NCBI GenBank assembly: GCA_002197995.1
Contig: NGZR01000006.1
Location: 2,159,001-2,223,000 of the forward strand
Reading direction: 5' to 3'
Origin: Gaeumannomyces sp. JS-464
Taxonomy: Eukaryota; Ascomycota; Sordariomycetes; Magnaporthales; Magnaporthaceae
Length of the DNA: 64,000 nt
The first letter of the stretch is position 1; the number at the start of each line of letters is the position of its first letter. Below the pieces are notes generated by a model, which searched no databases, was not told the origin of the DNA, and saw only the letters and a program-made list of their open reading frames with translations. The translations under genes were made by a program, and so were the position numbers. Below are positions 21,653-33,581 of the stretch, one piece after another.

Positions 21653-22320
21653 TGAGAGTGCTCGCTTGTTGGAGTATCGGAGCCGGGCGCAGGCATTATG
21701 TGTGCATAGCTGGCCCACCTAGGCCGGCTTGTCAGGGTTTTGCCCGGTTTTGCCCGTGTGTAAATGGTCCGTGGGTTTGGGGTGACTCCATTAGCCTACG
21801 ACACCACGCCGGCCGCAGCTCCCGAAGCCTGCCCATGGCGCGCCTGTATAACTCTATAACTCTCTGTGAAGGCGTAATGCTGACGCTTCCACTTGACGGC
21901 TACGGACCGACAAGGCCGGGCTGGGTCCGAACGTCTGTATCATTTCGCGGTGCCTGGCGTCGGTGTAGGCCCTGGTTGCTAATGTTGCCGCCCATGCGGA
22001 TTCACATTGCTGCTGGAGCCTTGCAAGCAGGTCGTTCTCGTCGGCACTTGAGGCCACCTACGGCTCCAATGTCAGACGCAGATTTTGCTGACGGGCACAT
22101 GTGCCTCCTATACAGCGTCACGTTCCAGCATGCAGGACCGCATGTATTTCCGGTTGGCAGCCTACCCTGCTTTTTCGCGTGGTTCGCATCCGATGCCTCT
22201 CATCACGTCCAGCATTCACCAACCATGGACGAAGGAGGACGGGAGCCTTGAACAATCCATCAGGTCGTCCAGATCCTCGCTCTTCACGCCCCGTCGCCCC
22301 CAAAACCCAAGACCGTTGCA
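21653..22320. other. Spacer upstream of the HET gene
   Basis: About 670 bp; short open frames only, nothing recognisable. Probable promoter of the HET-domain gene. Confidence 0.45.
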
Positions 22321-25060
22321 ATGGAGCACCTGAAGGCTGCAATAAGCGGACCGCCCTTTCAGCTCGCCGAGATTCTGGCGCTGCAGTCCGAGGCGGACCA
22401 GCTTGCCGACACAATCGAGTCTGGTAGCCGGCCATTCAATCACAAAGCGTCTGTCGAGATGACCGAAGCGCTCGAGGCCCTGGCCGCAATTGGTTGTATA
22501 GATCCGGTTTATTTGGGTTGCATTTCCGAGAGCTTTTTCAGCACAGGCTCGGAACCCCAGAAGAGGTGGCAAACATAGAAAAGGCTTTTCGGCGTCTGCT
22601 CGATCAAGTGTGCCGTTTGAAGGCGCTTTCTTCGGCGCGCTGAACCTCCCGGACCTCTGCAGTCCGCCGACGCCACCAGGCGCTGCTTCCATCTGCCAGC
22701 ACTGCAACTGGGTTCTTGAGCGGGCCCTCATAGGCCTCGGCGACGCTGCGCATCAGCCTGTGTTCTCCAATCCTCCTGGTTGGGGTTTCCCCCCTGTCTG
22801 CAGCTTTTTCCACCTCTGCATCGTCGACGACTGGCCCGAACTCCCGGGGTTGCGCCATCGCGCCCAAATCGGCTGTTCCCTCTGCTCGAGTCTTTACCAA
22901 AGTGCCATATCTCACCCCACCAAGCTGGTTAGAAACGAAAGAGTCCAGCTTTGGCTTGAACATAAGTTCTCGCCGCTGGAGCTATCTTCAGAAGTTGGGC
23001 TTGAACTAGTTCACCTGTACGCAAATCCGCTCGCTGGCACCCGAGAACGAGACGCCTGGTATGAGTCAAGACGGGGTTACAAGGGGCTCGGTTATCATGA
23101 GCCAATACGTGCGTTCCGCCCTAGGCAGGCAAAAGAGAAATACGGTAAGCAAGCCCCCAAGACATACTTCAGAAGGATATCGGGCGGCTCAAGCATTAGA
23201 AACACCAGACCTGAGCAGTATTGGGATCTACCCAGCAGCCAGAGAAGAGGTGCTAGGCGAAGCCAACATCGATTTCCTCCGAAGTATTCTCGGCAGGCCC
23301 CGGGAGGAGCATGCCGCTGGGTTCCGCCCAAAAAGGTCTCATTGACCTCGGGCCCGAACCGACGCCTGATCTCCGCCTGGTGGTAACTTCCAACTCCAAC
23401 CAGAAGGCAGTGCCATACGCCGCCCTGAGCTATTGCTGGGGTCCTCCTGAAGACGCCGCGTGGCAGGTGATGACGACCCTCAAACCATTGAACAGCATTG
23501 CGCACGCATTTCCTTCGAGGCGTTGCCTCCAGTTGTCAAAGACGCGGTCGAGGTCTGTCGCCAGCTCGACGTCCGTTATCTTTGGGTTGACGCCATCTGT
23601 ATTCTTCAGGGTTCCAATCCGGATTGGGAGGAACAAAGTCGTGACATGGGTAAAATCTTCCAAAGCTCATGGGTGACCATCTGCGCCGCGCAGTCTTCAA
23701 CGTGTCGTCAAGGCTTTTTGCATACCAAAAACAGAACGACTCCCGTCAAGGATCTCGGATACAAATCTCCAGTCTCGTCGCATCATCGTGTCAAAATAAC
23801 CCTGAGGCCTCTCAGTCCCAAAGGTCCAATCGTTACGAACTTCCGCTTCAGGAGGGACTTGTGCCAAGCTTCACTTTTCCGCTGGGATGTGAGCGCATCG
23901 TCGTGGAATTCCAGGGGCTGGGTCTTCCAGGAGAAGCTTCTAGCTCCCAGAAAAGCCATTTTTGGGCATGAAATGGTTTATGCAAAGGTCGGCGACAGGG
24001 TCTTTTGCGAGAACGGAACGAGCAAGGACATCACGGGCGACGGTCCTTCTTTTGACCCATACCTGTCCTTCTTCCTGGACCTTGGCAACAACGGCAAACA
24101 GCATATATTCCATCAATGGTACCGGCTCGTCTCGACGCTCGCGATTCAAAATCATTGGACCGACGACCGGGATATTCTGCCGGCACTATCTGGAATATCG
24201 AGAGTTTTTGCGGCTAAGCTGAAAGACAAGTTCCTGGCAGGCGTCTGGGAGACTGACCTCCATGCGGGACTGCTATGGCGGCCGGCTGGTTCGGAGCGGC
24301 CGAATGTAGTAGAGCTCGTCGGCTCCTTCGTCCAAGGCCAGGGCAGGTTCCAGTGCGCACCGTCCTGGAGCTGGGCGAGCCGCAGCGGGTTCTGGCACGG
24401 CGAGACCAACAGCGACAGGTGCCGGACGCGGTCGCACATGCGGGCGAGATGGAAATCATCGAATCCCGGCTCTGTGCCGACGGAAACAACCCGTTCGGCC
24501 GTGTCATGATGGGAGGCTCTCTGCTGGTTGCAGGCAGGACTGTCGCGCCTCCATCAAGGTGTTTTATGGGCCAATACGAACTCGGCCCATCGATACAGTT
24601 CAGCAACGGGCGCGAGATCTCGGTGGCAATAGACTGGGCGGACAAACGGAAGGGGAGTAGATATCAACCGATACACCAGCAAGACATGACGTCCCTCGAC
24701 CTCGAGCGCCAGGCCCAACAAGACGCAGCCCAAACCACCCTTGAGAACAGCCTCCGGCTTCTGCTGGTGTGCAGCTGCTGCTCCGGCCCAGGTTTTTACC
24801 CAGGACAAAAAGCCGAGAGACCCTACCGCGACACGTTCTTTGACGACGGCGATCTGGACCAGGCCACGGCGTCAGCGAGCTGTGATCGCTGTTTGAACAA
24901 GGCCGGAGACGCAACCAGGGACTGTTGGGGCATTATCATCTGTCCGGCGCCGGGACTGGGCTGTGGGTACTTGCGTGTCGGCGTGTTTATTGCCCGTGGC
25001 CTCTACGGGGGGCTGGACCTGTTTGCTGGGGTCGAGAAGGAAATCATCCAACTCTTTTAG
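22321..25060 (+). CDS. Heterokaryon incompatibility (HET) domain protein, multiple frameshifts
   Basis: HET-domain proteins trigger cell death after fusion of genetically different hyphae. From ATG 22321, an N-terminal helical region (MEHLKAAISGPPFQLAEILA) leads to Cys pairs (ICQHCNW, GCSLCSSLY). The HET domain follows: PYAALSYCWG near 23415, then VRYLWVDAICILQ near 23570, MGKIFQSSWVTICA and SRGWVFQEKLLAP. The C-terminal part (WASRSGFWHGE to EKEIIQLF, stop 25058-25060) is a family-typical tail without a named domain. Frame changes near 22560, 22640, 23450 and 24420 each fit a missing base. The join at 23.14-23.34 kb is unclear: a 28-nt GT-AG candidate there is too short to be an intron. About 900 residues in all. 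Confidence 0.8.
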
Positions 25061-25298
25061 GTCGAGACCATCATGCAGAATGAAATGGTGGCAGTGGCTT
25101 GCCGGTATACTTGTACGTGGCTGTTGGAGAGATGCATAACCAGACGCCTACTTCCCCTCATACTCTTCTCCCGTTCATTATCCTTTCCTGTTTCCTTTCC
25201 TGTTCCTATCACACCATGTATAGGATTCCCGAAAGAACATGCTTTCGGTGGTAATCCACCAAACGAAAAGAAAAGAAAAAAAAACCGTCTTGTATCCC
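25061..25298. other. Convergent spacer
   Basis: Short region between the HET gene and the minus-strand glycoprotein. The glycoprotein C-terminus may extend into it, to a stop at 25178, if the last frame is read differently. Confidence 0.4.
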
Positions 25299-28200
25299 CT
25301 AAGGCTCGTTACTGGTATCATTGGCCGCGCCGCCGCCAACCCGCTCACGACGGCCGACGACCGGAGCGTGGTCTCGCCCACGGACCAGTAGCCCTCCCAC
25401 GGGGTGCAGGCGAACGACTCGAGCGGCTCGGGAGGGGCAGTGTTGAACGACCAGCCGTCGCCCAGCGAGAGCGTCGCGTTGGCCGGTGCCTGCGGCCCTG
25501 GTGTCTGCCCGGGCCTGCCGCCGCCGCCGCCACCGGTGCTGGTTCCGCCCGGGGCGGTGATCGAGGTTCCCCCTGGGTTGATAGTGCCGTCCGGCTGGCA
25601 ATCCCTTGCTGTTATATTCGTTTAGAGTCAGCGACAATGTCACCATCTGGATATACCTGTACGCGAAGGACTTACCAAGCGCCGGGACGAGCTCGACGGT
25701 CCTGAAGCCGGGGGGCAGGTTCGCAGGCCCCGCAAACGTCATCCAGACCACGCCCGACACGTCCACGCAAAACCCGGAAACGCCACCGACGAAGGCGTCG
25801 TTGAACCAGACGAGCTCGCCGTCGGCCAGCTTCCACTCGAGAGCGAGGGCGCGCGGCGCGGCGCCCGCCGGGTCCGCAACAAAGTGCTGGTACGGGACGC
25901 CCAGGTCGGCCGAGACGACGCGGCCGTCGCCGCTGCTGCGCAGCGCGCCTTGGTCGTCGATGGTGAAGGCCGCCGCCTGGTTGCAGTCGTCGACGCCCTC
26001 GCCCAGCCCCCCGCCGCCCACGAAGCCGCCGGCGCGGGCGCGGGGCCAGGCGGCGCTTCTCGAGGCTGCGGCGCCTGTTGGCCGTGGTGGTGGTGGTGTC
26101 GCTGCCGCTGCCGCTGCCGCTGCCACCACCACCGCCAAGGTTCGGCCCCACGACCTGCAAGACGAGGGGCTCGGTCGGGGCGGGCTCGATGGTGGTGAAT
26201 GTTGGTGAGGCTGCTGGGTCGGACCGCCTGCTGGGGGATTTGTAGGATCGCCGGTTGGAGGAGTGCTTGTGGGGGCCAGGGACGTGCTGCTAGTAGTGCT
26301 GCCTGTCGCGGTAGTGATTGAGGTGCCGCTTGTGGTCGAGGTACTAGCGCTTGATGTGCTTGTCCTCGATGTGCTGCTTGTAGTGCTGGTAGAGCTCGTG
26401 GTGGCGGTGCTTGTGGAGCTCGTGGTGCTTGTGGTAGTTGTTGTGCTAGTTGCCTCAGCACTGGTTTCAGAGGTGGTCTCCGTGCTGGCGTCCGAAGTAG
26501 TATCCGCGCGGCAGTACTATCCTCGCTGGCGGTAGTCTCGTCCGCGGTAGCAGTGGTGTCCTCACTAGTTGTAGTATCCCCCCCCCCCCCCCCCCCCAGG
26601 CAGTGGACGTGGTTGTAGTATCTTGATGAAGAACCCGTGTCAGCGCAGAACGTAGGGACGAATTTAAGGAGAATAAATTGGCAATTTTAAAGACACGAGG
26701 GGCTGGAAGGAAACAAACCTTCATCGGACGCTTCCGCGCTTGTGGTTTCCGCTTCAGATGTCTCCGCGGTCGTCGTGGTGTCTGACATGTCTGCCGTCGT
26801 GGTCGTATCCACATCTTCTGTTGTAGTCGCTTCCGTAGTCTCTGTTGCCGTCGTCTCTGTAGTCTCCGTTGTAGTTTCCGTGGGCTCAGTTGTAGCCGTC
26901 GTCTCAGAGCTTTCTGTTGTAGTTTCTATATCCGACGTCTCCGTGCTGCTTGTCGTTTCTGAATCCGTAGTACTCGTCGACGCGTCCGAACTGGTTGTGT
27001 CTTCTGTTGTGGCTGTCGATGATTCCTCCGAGGTACTTGTGTCCTCCGTAGTGGCAGTCGTTTCAGAGGTATCCGCGCTCGTTGTAGGATCTGTTGATGT
27101 GGGATCTGTGGTGGGATCTGTCGTCGCAGTCTCCGTCGTTGTGATCTCAATCGTGGTCTCAGCTGCAGTCTCCATCGTTGTGGTAGAGGCTAAAATGAAA
27201 ACACACCACCATCATCAGTCTCTGCCATTACACCAAACGCCCACTGTACCCCGGATACTATCGAAAGCGCATTAAACGGGCAGAGGATGACAATCGCACT
27301 GACTCTCAATATCATCAGGGCACGGATATCCCACCGGATACGGGTTCTCCTGAAGGTACTGGACGGCCGACGGGACATCATTAGGGGCCGGGGGTGCCCC
27401 TGCCGCGCTCCTATGGTAGACCAAGTAGTATGCCTTGTTTCCGTTGTATGCGTCTGGCTTGCCGCCACAGAACGTGTCGGTCGGCTGCAGGCAGCGCTCG
27501 GTGCAAAACCCGGCGTTGACCACTGTGCGGGAGCCGCCGCCTGCGGTGGCGCAGTAGCAAGACCTGTCGACGGGAAGAGGAGGTGGAGTGTCAGCAAAAA
27601 CAGTCTGTTAATGTGTAAGTTTGCAACGAGGGAAGAAAGGAATGGCATGCCTCCTACTGTTGCAACCCGCCTATCATGGCAAAGGTGCTCCCAGAGCTCG
27701 GAGCCCGACGTGAAGTCGGGCAAGAGGTAGTGGGTATCCAGGGCCAGGGTCACCCTGTCCGAGTTCTGCTTCCCTTGAGACTGGGGGAAGCCCTTCGTCG
27801 CCGAGCCTCCCCTGAGGCTCTGGGGGAGGGTCCAGTTGCACTCGAAGCCGTCTCGGGCGCCGTTTTCGTCATAGGCAGGCCAGCCTGGGACCCGCGGTAT
27901 GAGGCAGCCTGTCCACTCCTTGGCCATGTAGACGTGGAATATGTTGTTTTCCGGATCGCCGCAGCACATCTCTGTTTTGGGATCGCAGTCTCCTGTGCCG
28001 CTATTATAGTCCGCGTGGCTATCAGTCAAACGAGGAACAGGAAAAGGGGAAGAGAGAAATCGGGGGACAAGCAAAAACCCACCAGTCGCAACGCTTGCGG
28101 CAGGACGGATTGTCGTCGTTGACCTGGTACGTGAACGCGCCAAACATGGTCAAGCAGTAGCACTGCACAGACCCGGCAGGGTCCGAGCCGGCCGAGAAAC

Positions 28201-29022
28201 AGTCGTTGGTGTCTGTAGGGTACGGCAGCCCGCCGTTGAAGCCGTAGCTCAGCGGGAAGCCCCACAGCCCCTCGACTCCGTTGTTGCCGCCGCTGATGCC
28301 GGCCTCGATCGCGCACAGCTTGTCGCACGAGGCCACGTCCGGGAGCGCGGGCGAGGGGCTCAGGTTCCCCGGCCTGATGCACTGGTGGTAGTTTGCGCCC
28401 GAGAAGGTGTCAAAGTCGGTGAACAGGGCCTCGTCGAAGCCGGGCGTCGAGAAGCAGCCGAGGAAGGTCGAGATGTCGGCGCCGTCCCAGGCGCGGGCCC
28501 CCGCCGGCTCGTACGCGGCCGGCGGCTTGTAGCTGCTGTCCCAGTAGACCGAGGCGAAGTTGCCGTCCCCCCGCACTGCTGCCCCCGGTCGCCGGGGCAG
28601 GGCCTGTCGCACGAGGCGGGCGTGTCCGTCAGGCCCGTGTCGTCGTAGCCGTCCTTGAGGCAGTAGCAGGTGCCCTGGTAGAACATGGCGATGTTGTGCG
28701 CCGCAGCCCGGCAGGCCTTGGTGCATTTGGCCGGGGTGACGGTGTTGTTCCACTCGGCGTCCCACCAGGTAGGATTTATTCGGCCCCTGAGATCGGCTTG
28801 GTAGGTAACAGGGTAATAAGTGAAATCCGGGTCCAGCCTTGGCAGCAAGGTCGTGCCCGTGACATCGAAGCAGCCCATTCTGTACCAGAACTGGCCGTCG
28901 CTGTCACATGTATCAGACGACGGCGCGTCGATAGCACCCTGTGCGGCCACGAGGCCGACCAAGACGAGGGCCGCAATCGCGGCCCGCAAACCGGCCGCTG
29001 GCGAGGAAGCCGCCGGCCACAT
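25299..29022 (-). CDS. Secreted WSC-domain / Thr-Ser-rich / DUF7908 glycoprotein, frameshifted
   Basis: Probable cell-wall or surface protein. The signal peptide MWPAASSPAAGLRAAIAALV starts at ATG 29022. Next is a Cys-rich WSC-type domain (YRMGCFDVTG, CTKACRAAAHNIAMFYQGTC, SCDRPCPGDRGQQCGG) and a second Cys-rich region (FLGCFSTPGFDEALF to CRKRCDW). A third Cys-rich block (DCDPKTEMCCGD, CYCATAGGGSRT) leads to a long Thr/Glu/Ser stretch suited to O-glycosylation. A DUF7908-like domain follows (GGFVGGGGLGEGVDDCNQAA, DAFVGGVSGFCVDVSG). Likely introns are 28019-28082, about 27562-27666 and 27190-27303 (joins DDIE to TSTTTMETAAETT in phase). Several one-base frame slips occur (near 28575, 26500, 26200 and 26050). 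A G20 tract interrupts the Thr-rich region. The stop is uncertain (25299 or 25178). It could be two genes, but the in-phase 27.2-kb intron favours one. Confidence 0.7.
26578..26597. repeat. Homopolymer C20 (G20 on the coding strand) inside the glycoprotein gene
   Basis: Twenty consecutive C on the plus strand. On the coding strand it is flanked by similar copies beginning GATACTACAAC, both encoding DTTT-type repeats. Confidence 0.9.
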
Positions 29023-29923
29023 CGCGACGGTGAGCCAGAAGGCTTGCGTCAGATGGAAATGGAAGACGTGTTTGGATGGCGTGAGGGCGGAAAGGAGAAT
29101 ATGGAAGAACAGGAGCAATAAGTGACGATGGGAGGAGAATCCAAACGGCGCCTCCAACTAGAAATCTCCCAGAGCTGACGAAGTCACCAGGCATCAGCTC
29201 TGGGGTGGCAGGGGCAGGGCGTCGCGAGAGAAAGAAACACGATAAACTAAGCCAGCATTCCGCAAAGTGTCTCAGGAGCTCGACCAGCGGCTGGCCCTGA
29301 GCCTTCGCCCTAACCCATATGACGCGCTACCAGACCCCGGCACCAGGGAACCGGGACGAAGGGATGGTTAGCCAACTATTGTCTGGTGACATCTCCCTGG
29401 ACCCGATGTCCCACCGGTAAAGCACGCACAAAGAACAGCGGCTTCATGAAGAGCGGAATGGCGATGTGCCGATCCCTAACAATCACATCGTCATCCAGAT
29501 AGTGCCCGCTTGGCATCCTGTCTCCCGAACGGGGGTGGCGCTGGGCGAATGTCTTGGGGGAGCAGCAGTCTAGGTCGTTACGGCCAGCAAGCAAGGGAGA
29601 ATCTCTTGAATAAGCCTAGCGTGAGGGATCGCGCTCGCCCGAAGTGCCCAAGTCTGCTTGCTGTCTTTGAGTAGTGTCTTGCGAATAACCAAATAAAAGG
29701 AACGAAACGCGTGCAGAACATGCAGACAGGAGATAAAAGCCAGACATACAGTGAAGGCCGATGATGGATGTGGCAGCCAAAGATGGATATAAAAAAAAGG
29801 GGGTAGGGAATGCCACCACACGCTGTTCTAACCAACCCAAGACAGACAGACAGGCGACGGTAACGCCCACGATACTAAACAAAAAGGCTCTGGCTTTCTT
29901 TTAATCTCCGCCCCTTCTTTTAA
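29023..29923. other. Spacer between the glycoprotein and Rab GAP genes
   Basis: About 900 bp upstream of the glycoprotein start and downstream of the Rab GAP stop. No gene recognised. Confidence 0.5.
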
Positions 29924-32900
29924 TCAGCCCTCAAACTCCACAATTCTTTCCCCTCCTCCCGCACCGCTGCCTCCGCCGCCAGGCACCTCTTCCCTCTGCC
30001 GCGCAACAGGCGCATGCTGCGCCTTTCCACTACTGCCCTCTCTCCCGTCATTGTCCTCGCCCCCGTCCGCCTCGGCGTCGGCTCCCTCGAGGAGATCCCT
30101 GTCTGACGACCTGACGCCCCTGGCAGCCGCCGGTCCAGCCTCATGCGCCGCACCGCTGGCCGAGGACGAGGGCTTCCCGCGGATGCCAATATCGTCATCG
30201 TCGTCCTCGTCATCGTCCGCGGCAACACGGCGCTGGCCACCGTTGCCGCCTTGCTGAGCCATCGCGTTCTTCTCCAGCTCCCGCTGCGCTTCCTCCATGC
30301 GCCGGCGCACCTCGGCCGCCACCCGCGTCGCGTCCGTGACGATACCGTCAAGCACACCCCTGATACCTCCCACGGCACCTCCACCCGCCGCCGCCACCGC
30401 CTTGCCTGCCCCGAACCCGATGTTGCCAAAAGTAGTCAGGGGAGTTGTCGCCGACGACGGGCCTGTCGCGGTGGCTGAAGCGCTCCCGGCAAGGCCTTCG
30501 ACGATGTGGAACGATGTTGGGAACGACGACTCGAAGAATTGCTCCAGCAGTTCATCTGCCAGCACTACCATGCGGAATGTTGGAAGCGTGATGTGCATCG
30601 GATTCGCCGGGTCCAGCGCCACATTGGCCGCTGCTTCCGACTGCGCCTTGGACACCTTGCGGCCGCCTATGCCCTGCTCTCCGTCGGCGGGTTCGTCGCG
30701 TTTGGTGTCGTTGCGACCGCCGCCGGCGGTTCTGGTGCCGGCCTTTGCGCCGCTTGGGGCTTGGGGCTCCCGGGTGGAGAGTCCATGGCCAGGAGATCCT
30801 CCTCATCCGATTCCTCGTCCGATTCGTCGTCGTCGTCGTCATCTCCTATCGCGAAGGCGTCCGGATCGACAAGAGCAGGCGACATGGGCGAGGTTACCTT
30901 ATCCTGAACCCTTGGCGCCTCCAAAGACTCATCCTTTTCCCGGGCATAAGGGTCCGCGCGGACCAGGGAGTCTTGGTTCTTGGGGTGGTCCGGGTCCGCG
31001 TACTCGAAGCATCTCCTTATGAACGCGCTAATGCTGCCCAGGAACCTCTCGTTAGTGGAGCCAACAGCGGTATTAACGCCTAGGCTGGCGCCGTCGCGCC
31101 ACCTGCCACCGGGTGCTCTGAGTAGCCATTCAGGGCCGCAGTTGAGGCCGACGGGCTCAGCGTACCCTCGAGGCCCTCCTGGAGAGGAAAAGGAGAGCCT
31201 CAGATATCCTCAGGATGCCCTCCCGGTCGACCTTGCCGTCGCCGTCGTCGTCGTATAGCTCGAACAGGTATGTTATGGTACCCATGATATCGCGCTTTCC
31301 TTTGATGCGCGCCATGCCCGTCACCACGTTCTGTAGCGTCAGCGCTCCCTCCGACTTGACATCCCACTTGGCAAATAACCGCTGCAAGAACTCGTGGTCC
31401 GCCGGCTCTGGACCGTTGCCCCAGGGTGACAGCGCCAGCTGCCTGCCATTCCTCTGGCTGTTGAAGAGCTGGTTCCTGTCCCGCTCGGTGAAGGTATCCC
31501 TCCGGGGTGTCGTCGGCGAGTCCGACATGGCCCATTTGGCCACGCCGGCCAGGAATTCGCGGAACGCGTCGTAGTCCATCAGACTGGTGCTCGCGCCGAG
31601 ACCCACGCGGCCCTTCTCGACCTCGGGCTCATGGATCCTTGGCCGGTTCGCTCGGGCCCTCCTCTGCTTCTCCTCCTGTATCATGCCCTCGCGCTGCTGG
31701 CGCTCATAGAGGACCGTGTAGAAGCGGTCGTACAAAGCGCCGAGCTCCTCCGTACTGAGCAGCTTGCTATCGGCGCCCAAGTTTCTGAGGGCTGTTCGCT
31801 TTGCAAAATTCTCAATGTTGTTGAGCACGGCATCCTTGTTCTTCAGCCGTAGCTCCGTGATGCTGGCCTGCGTGATGCCCGAGAACTCCTTGAAGGCAAC
31901 GACCATCAGCTCTTGGAAACGCGTGACGGCCCGCAGCTTGGGGTTCTCGGATTTGGGGTGAGCGGATTCGTCCAGGCGAGAGAAGTAGGACTTGAGGACA
32001 GAGATAAAGGCGCCGTCGTCGGTCGCATCCAGCAGCTCCTCGCCGTTTATGCGGAGGATAGCGAGGCCGACCTGGAAGAGAACCTTTGGGCCCTCGACGA
32101 AAAAGACGTCCAGGACTCTGAATGCAAATACCAGTGGCATCGAGTTATATATAAAGAGAGGAACCAGGGGAGCGATACCACGGACAGCTGCACGTCGCTC
32201 TTGACGAGGTGCTCCCAGAGGATGGGCATCGTCTTCTCAACCAGACACTCGAAAACCTTCTGGTCCAGCAGAGTGCCATACATAGTCGTCGAGTAGTAGC
32301 CGGGGACCAAGCGGTCGCAAAGGGCCGACAGCAGGAAGAAGGCCTGGACCTCGGACATGTAGATCAACAGAGCGGCGACGACGATGTTCATGGCCTGGCA
32401 GTAGCCCACATCGGCATTGACCCAGCTGTATGCAGTGAGGACCCTGCGCAGCCGCCCTATGCCGATCTCGTCCTGGAAGCCCGGGTACTCGGGCAGACTG
32501 CGGTTCAGGTCCTTCTCGATCTCGTCGATGGCCAGGGACTCCTTGCCCTCGTGCTTGGCCAGTGTGTCGTGGTACATGGTCGGGCTCTCGAGCCGCAGGT
32601 ACAAAGACCCGGACGTCAGCTCCCACATCTCGCCGCGTAACCTGTTTGGCAGGCCGACGCGAATGAGCTTGTGGAAGGTGGGCTGGCGCAGCAGGGTCAC
32701 GTTCCGGCCGTTGTCTCGGAGGTACTCGGCCCACAGGCGCATCTTGGCCCGATCTCGAAGCTTCTTGGGGTCGCCGGGGTAGCGGAACTGGAGGCCGAGG
32801 CCGGCGTCGGGAGAGGGGCGGTCCTTCTGATCATCCGGCCTAAGGAGGTGCTCAGAGTAGTTCTCGGCGACGACCGACTTGAGCTTGGCCACGTTCCCGA

Positions 32901-33581
32901 CGGCAGCCCGCAGGCCTTTTTTCAGGCCGTCGCAGAAGCGCTCGCATGCCTGGCGAGAGCCGGCCAGCTGCACCGTTATCCTCTGCTCCCGGAAGCCCGT
33001 CTTGTTCTCCTTGCTTGCAGGCGCGGCCTTGCCTTTGTCCTTGCCCGATTCGTGGAGCTGTCCGTTCCATGTGGTGATGGCCAGAGAAAACTGTGGGGAT
33101 CGGTTGTTAGCAAGAGTCGAGGTGGGAAAGTGCTGCGGCTGTCGGGAGCTCGGATTACCTGGTAGTTTTGGCTGTTGAGGCGTTCAACCTTGCGGATGGC
33201 GCACAGAGGAAACGTGAAGCCGTTGCCGCTCGGGCCGCCGCCGTGAGTCTGGCCGGTGAAGACGGAGGAGCTGGAGGTGGTGGCCGTCTGCAGGAAGCTG
33301 GAGGCGGTGGTGGAGAAGGCGATGTAGGCTTCGGACAGGTGCAGGCGGCCGACATAGTGCCAGCCCATGTCGTGGGTCTTGTCGCCTTGGGTGACATTGG
33401 AGGGCGGGATGGTCAGCTCGGCGGCGATCTCGTAGAGCGGGTGCTGGGAGGCCGGCAGGCGGAACTGGTGCTGGAAGAGGGTGGCCTTGGACGGGTTCTT
33501 GTCAGACTGGCTGAGGTTGAGGCCCTGGGTCGGGTCGAGCAGCTCCTGTGCCTTTTGCACGAAGCTCGAGAGGTTCCACAT
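29924..33581 (-). CDS. GYP2: GRAM-TBC-EF-hand Rab GTPase-activating protein (Gyp2/Mdr1, TBC1D8/9 type)
   Basis: Rab GAP acting on vesicle-traffic GTPases. Exon 1 (33581-33159) from MWNLSSFVQKAQELLDPTQG contains a GRAM domain (YVGRLHLSEAYIAFSTT). A 68-nt intron (33091-33158) follows. Exon 2 has the TBC domain with both catalytic fingers, IEKDLNR (IxxDxxR) and GYCQAMN (YxQ), then VVSLPWFLSLYI/NSMPLVF and RVLDVFFVEGPKVLFQVGLA. An EF-hand calcium loop, DDDGDGKVDREG, sits near 31230. An acidic low-complexity tail ends GGGERIVEFEG at 29924. Frame slips near 32145, 31180, 31090 and 30685 are each consistent with one lost base. About 1200 residues, usual for the family. The start was chosen at the conserved MWNL; an open frame continues 5' to 33878 but looks like UTR. 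Confidence 0.9.

Noticed and set aside
23145..23172. GT-AG pair in the HET gene as an intron
   Set aside because: Only 28 nt, below the workable length of fungal introns.
26742..27275. 177-codon plus-strand frame rich in Val and Ser
   Set aside because: Antisense of the Thr/Glu-rich region of the glycoprotein.
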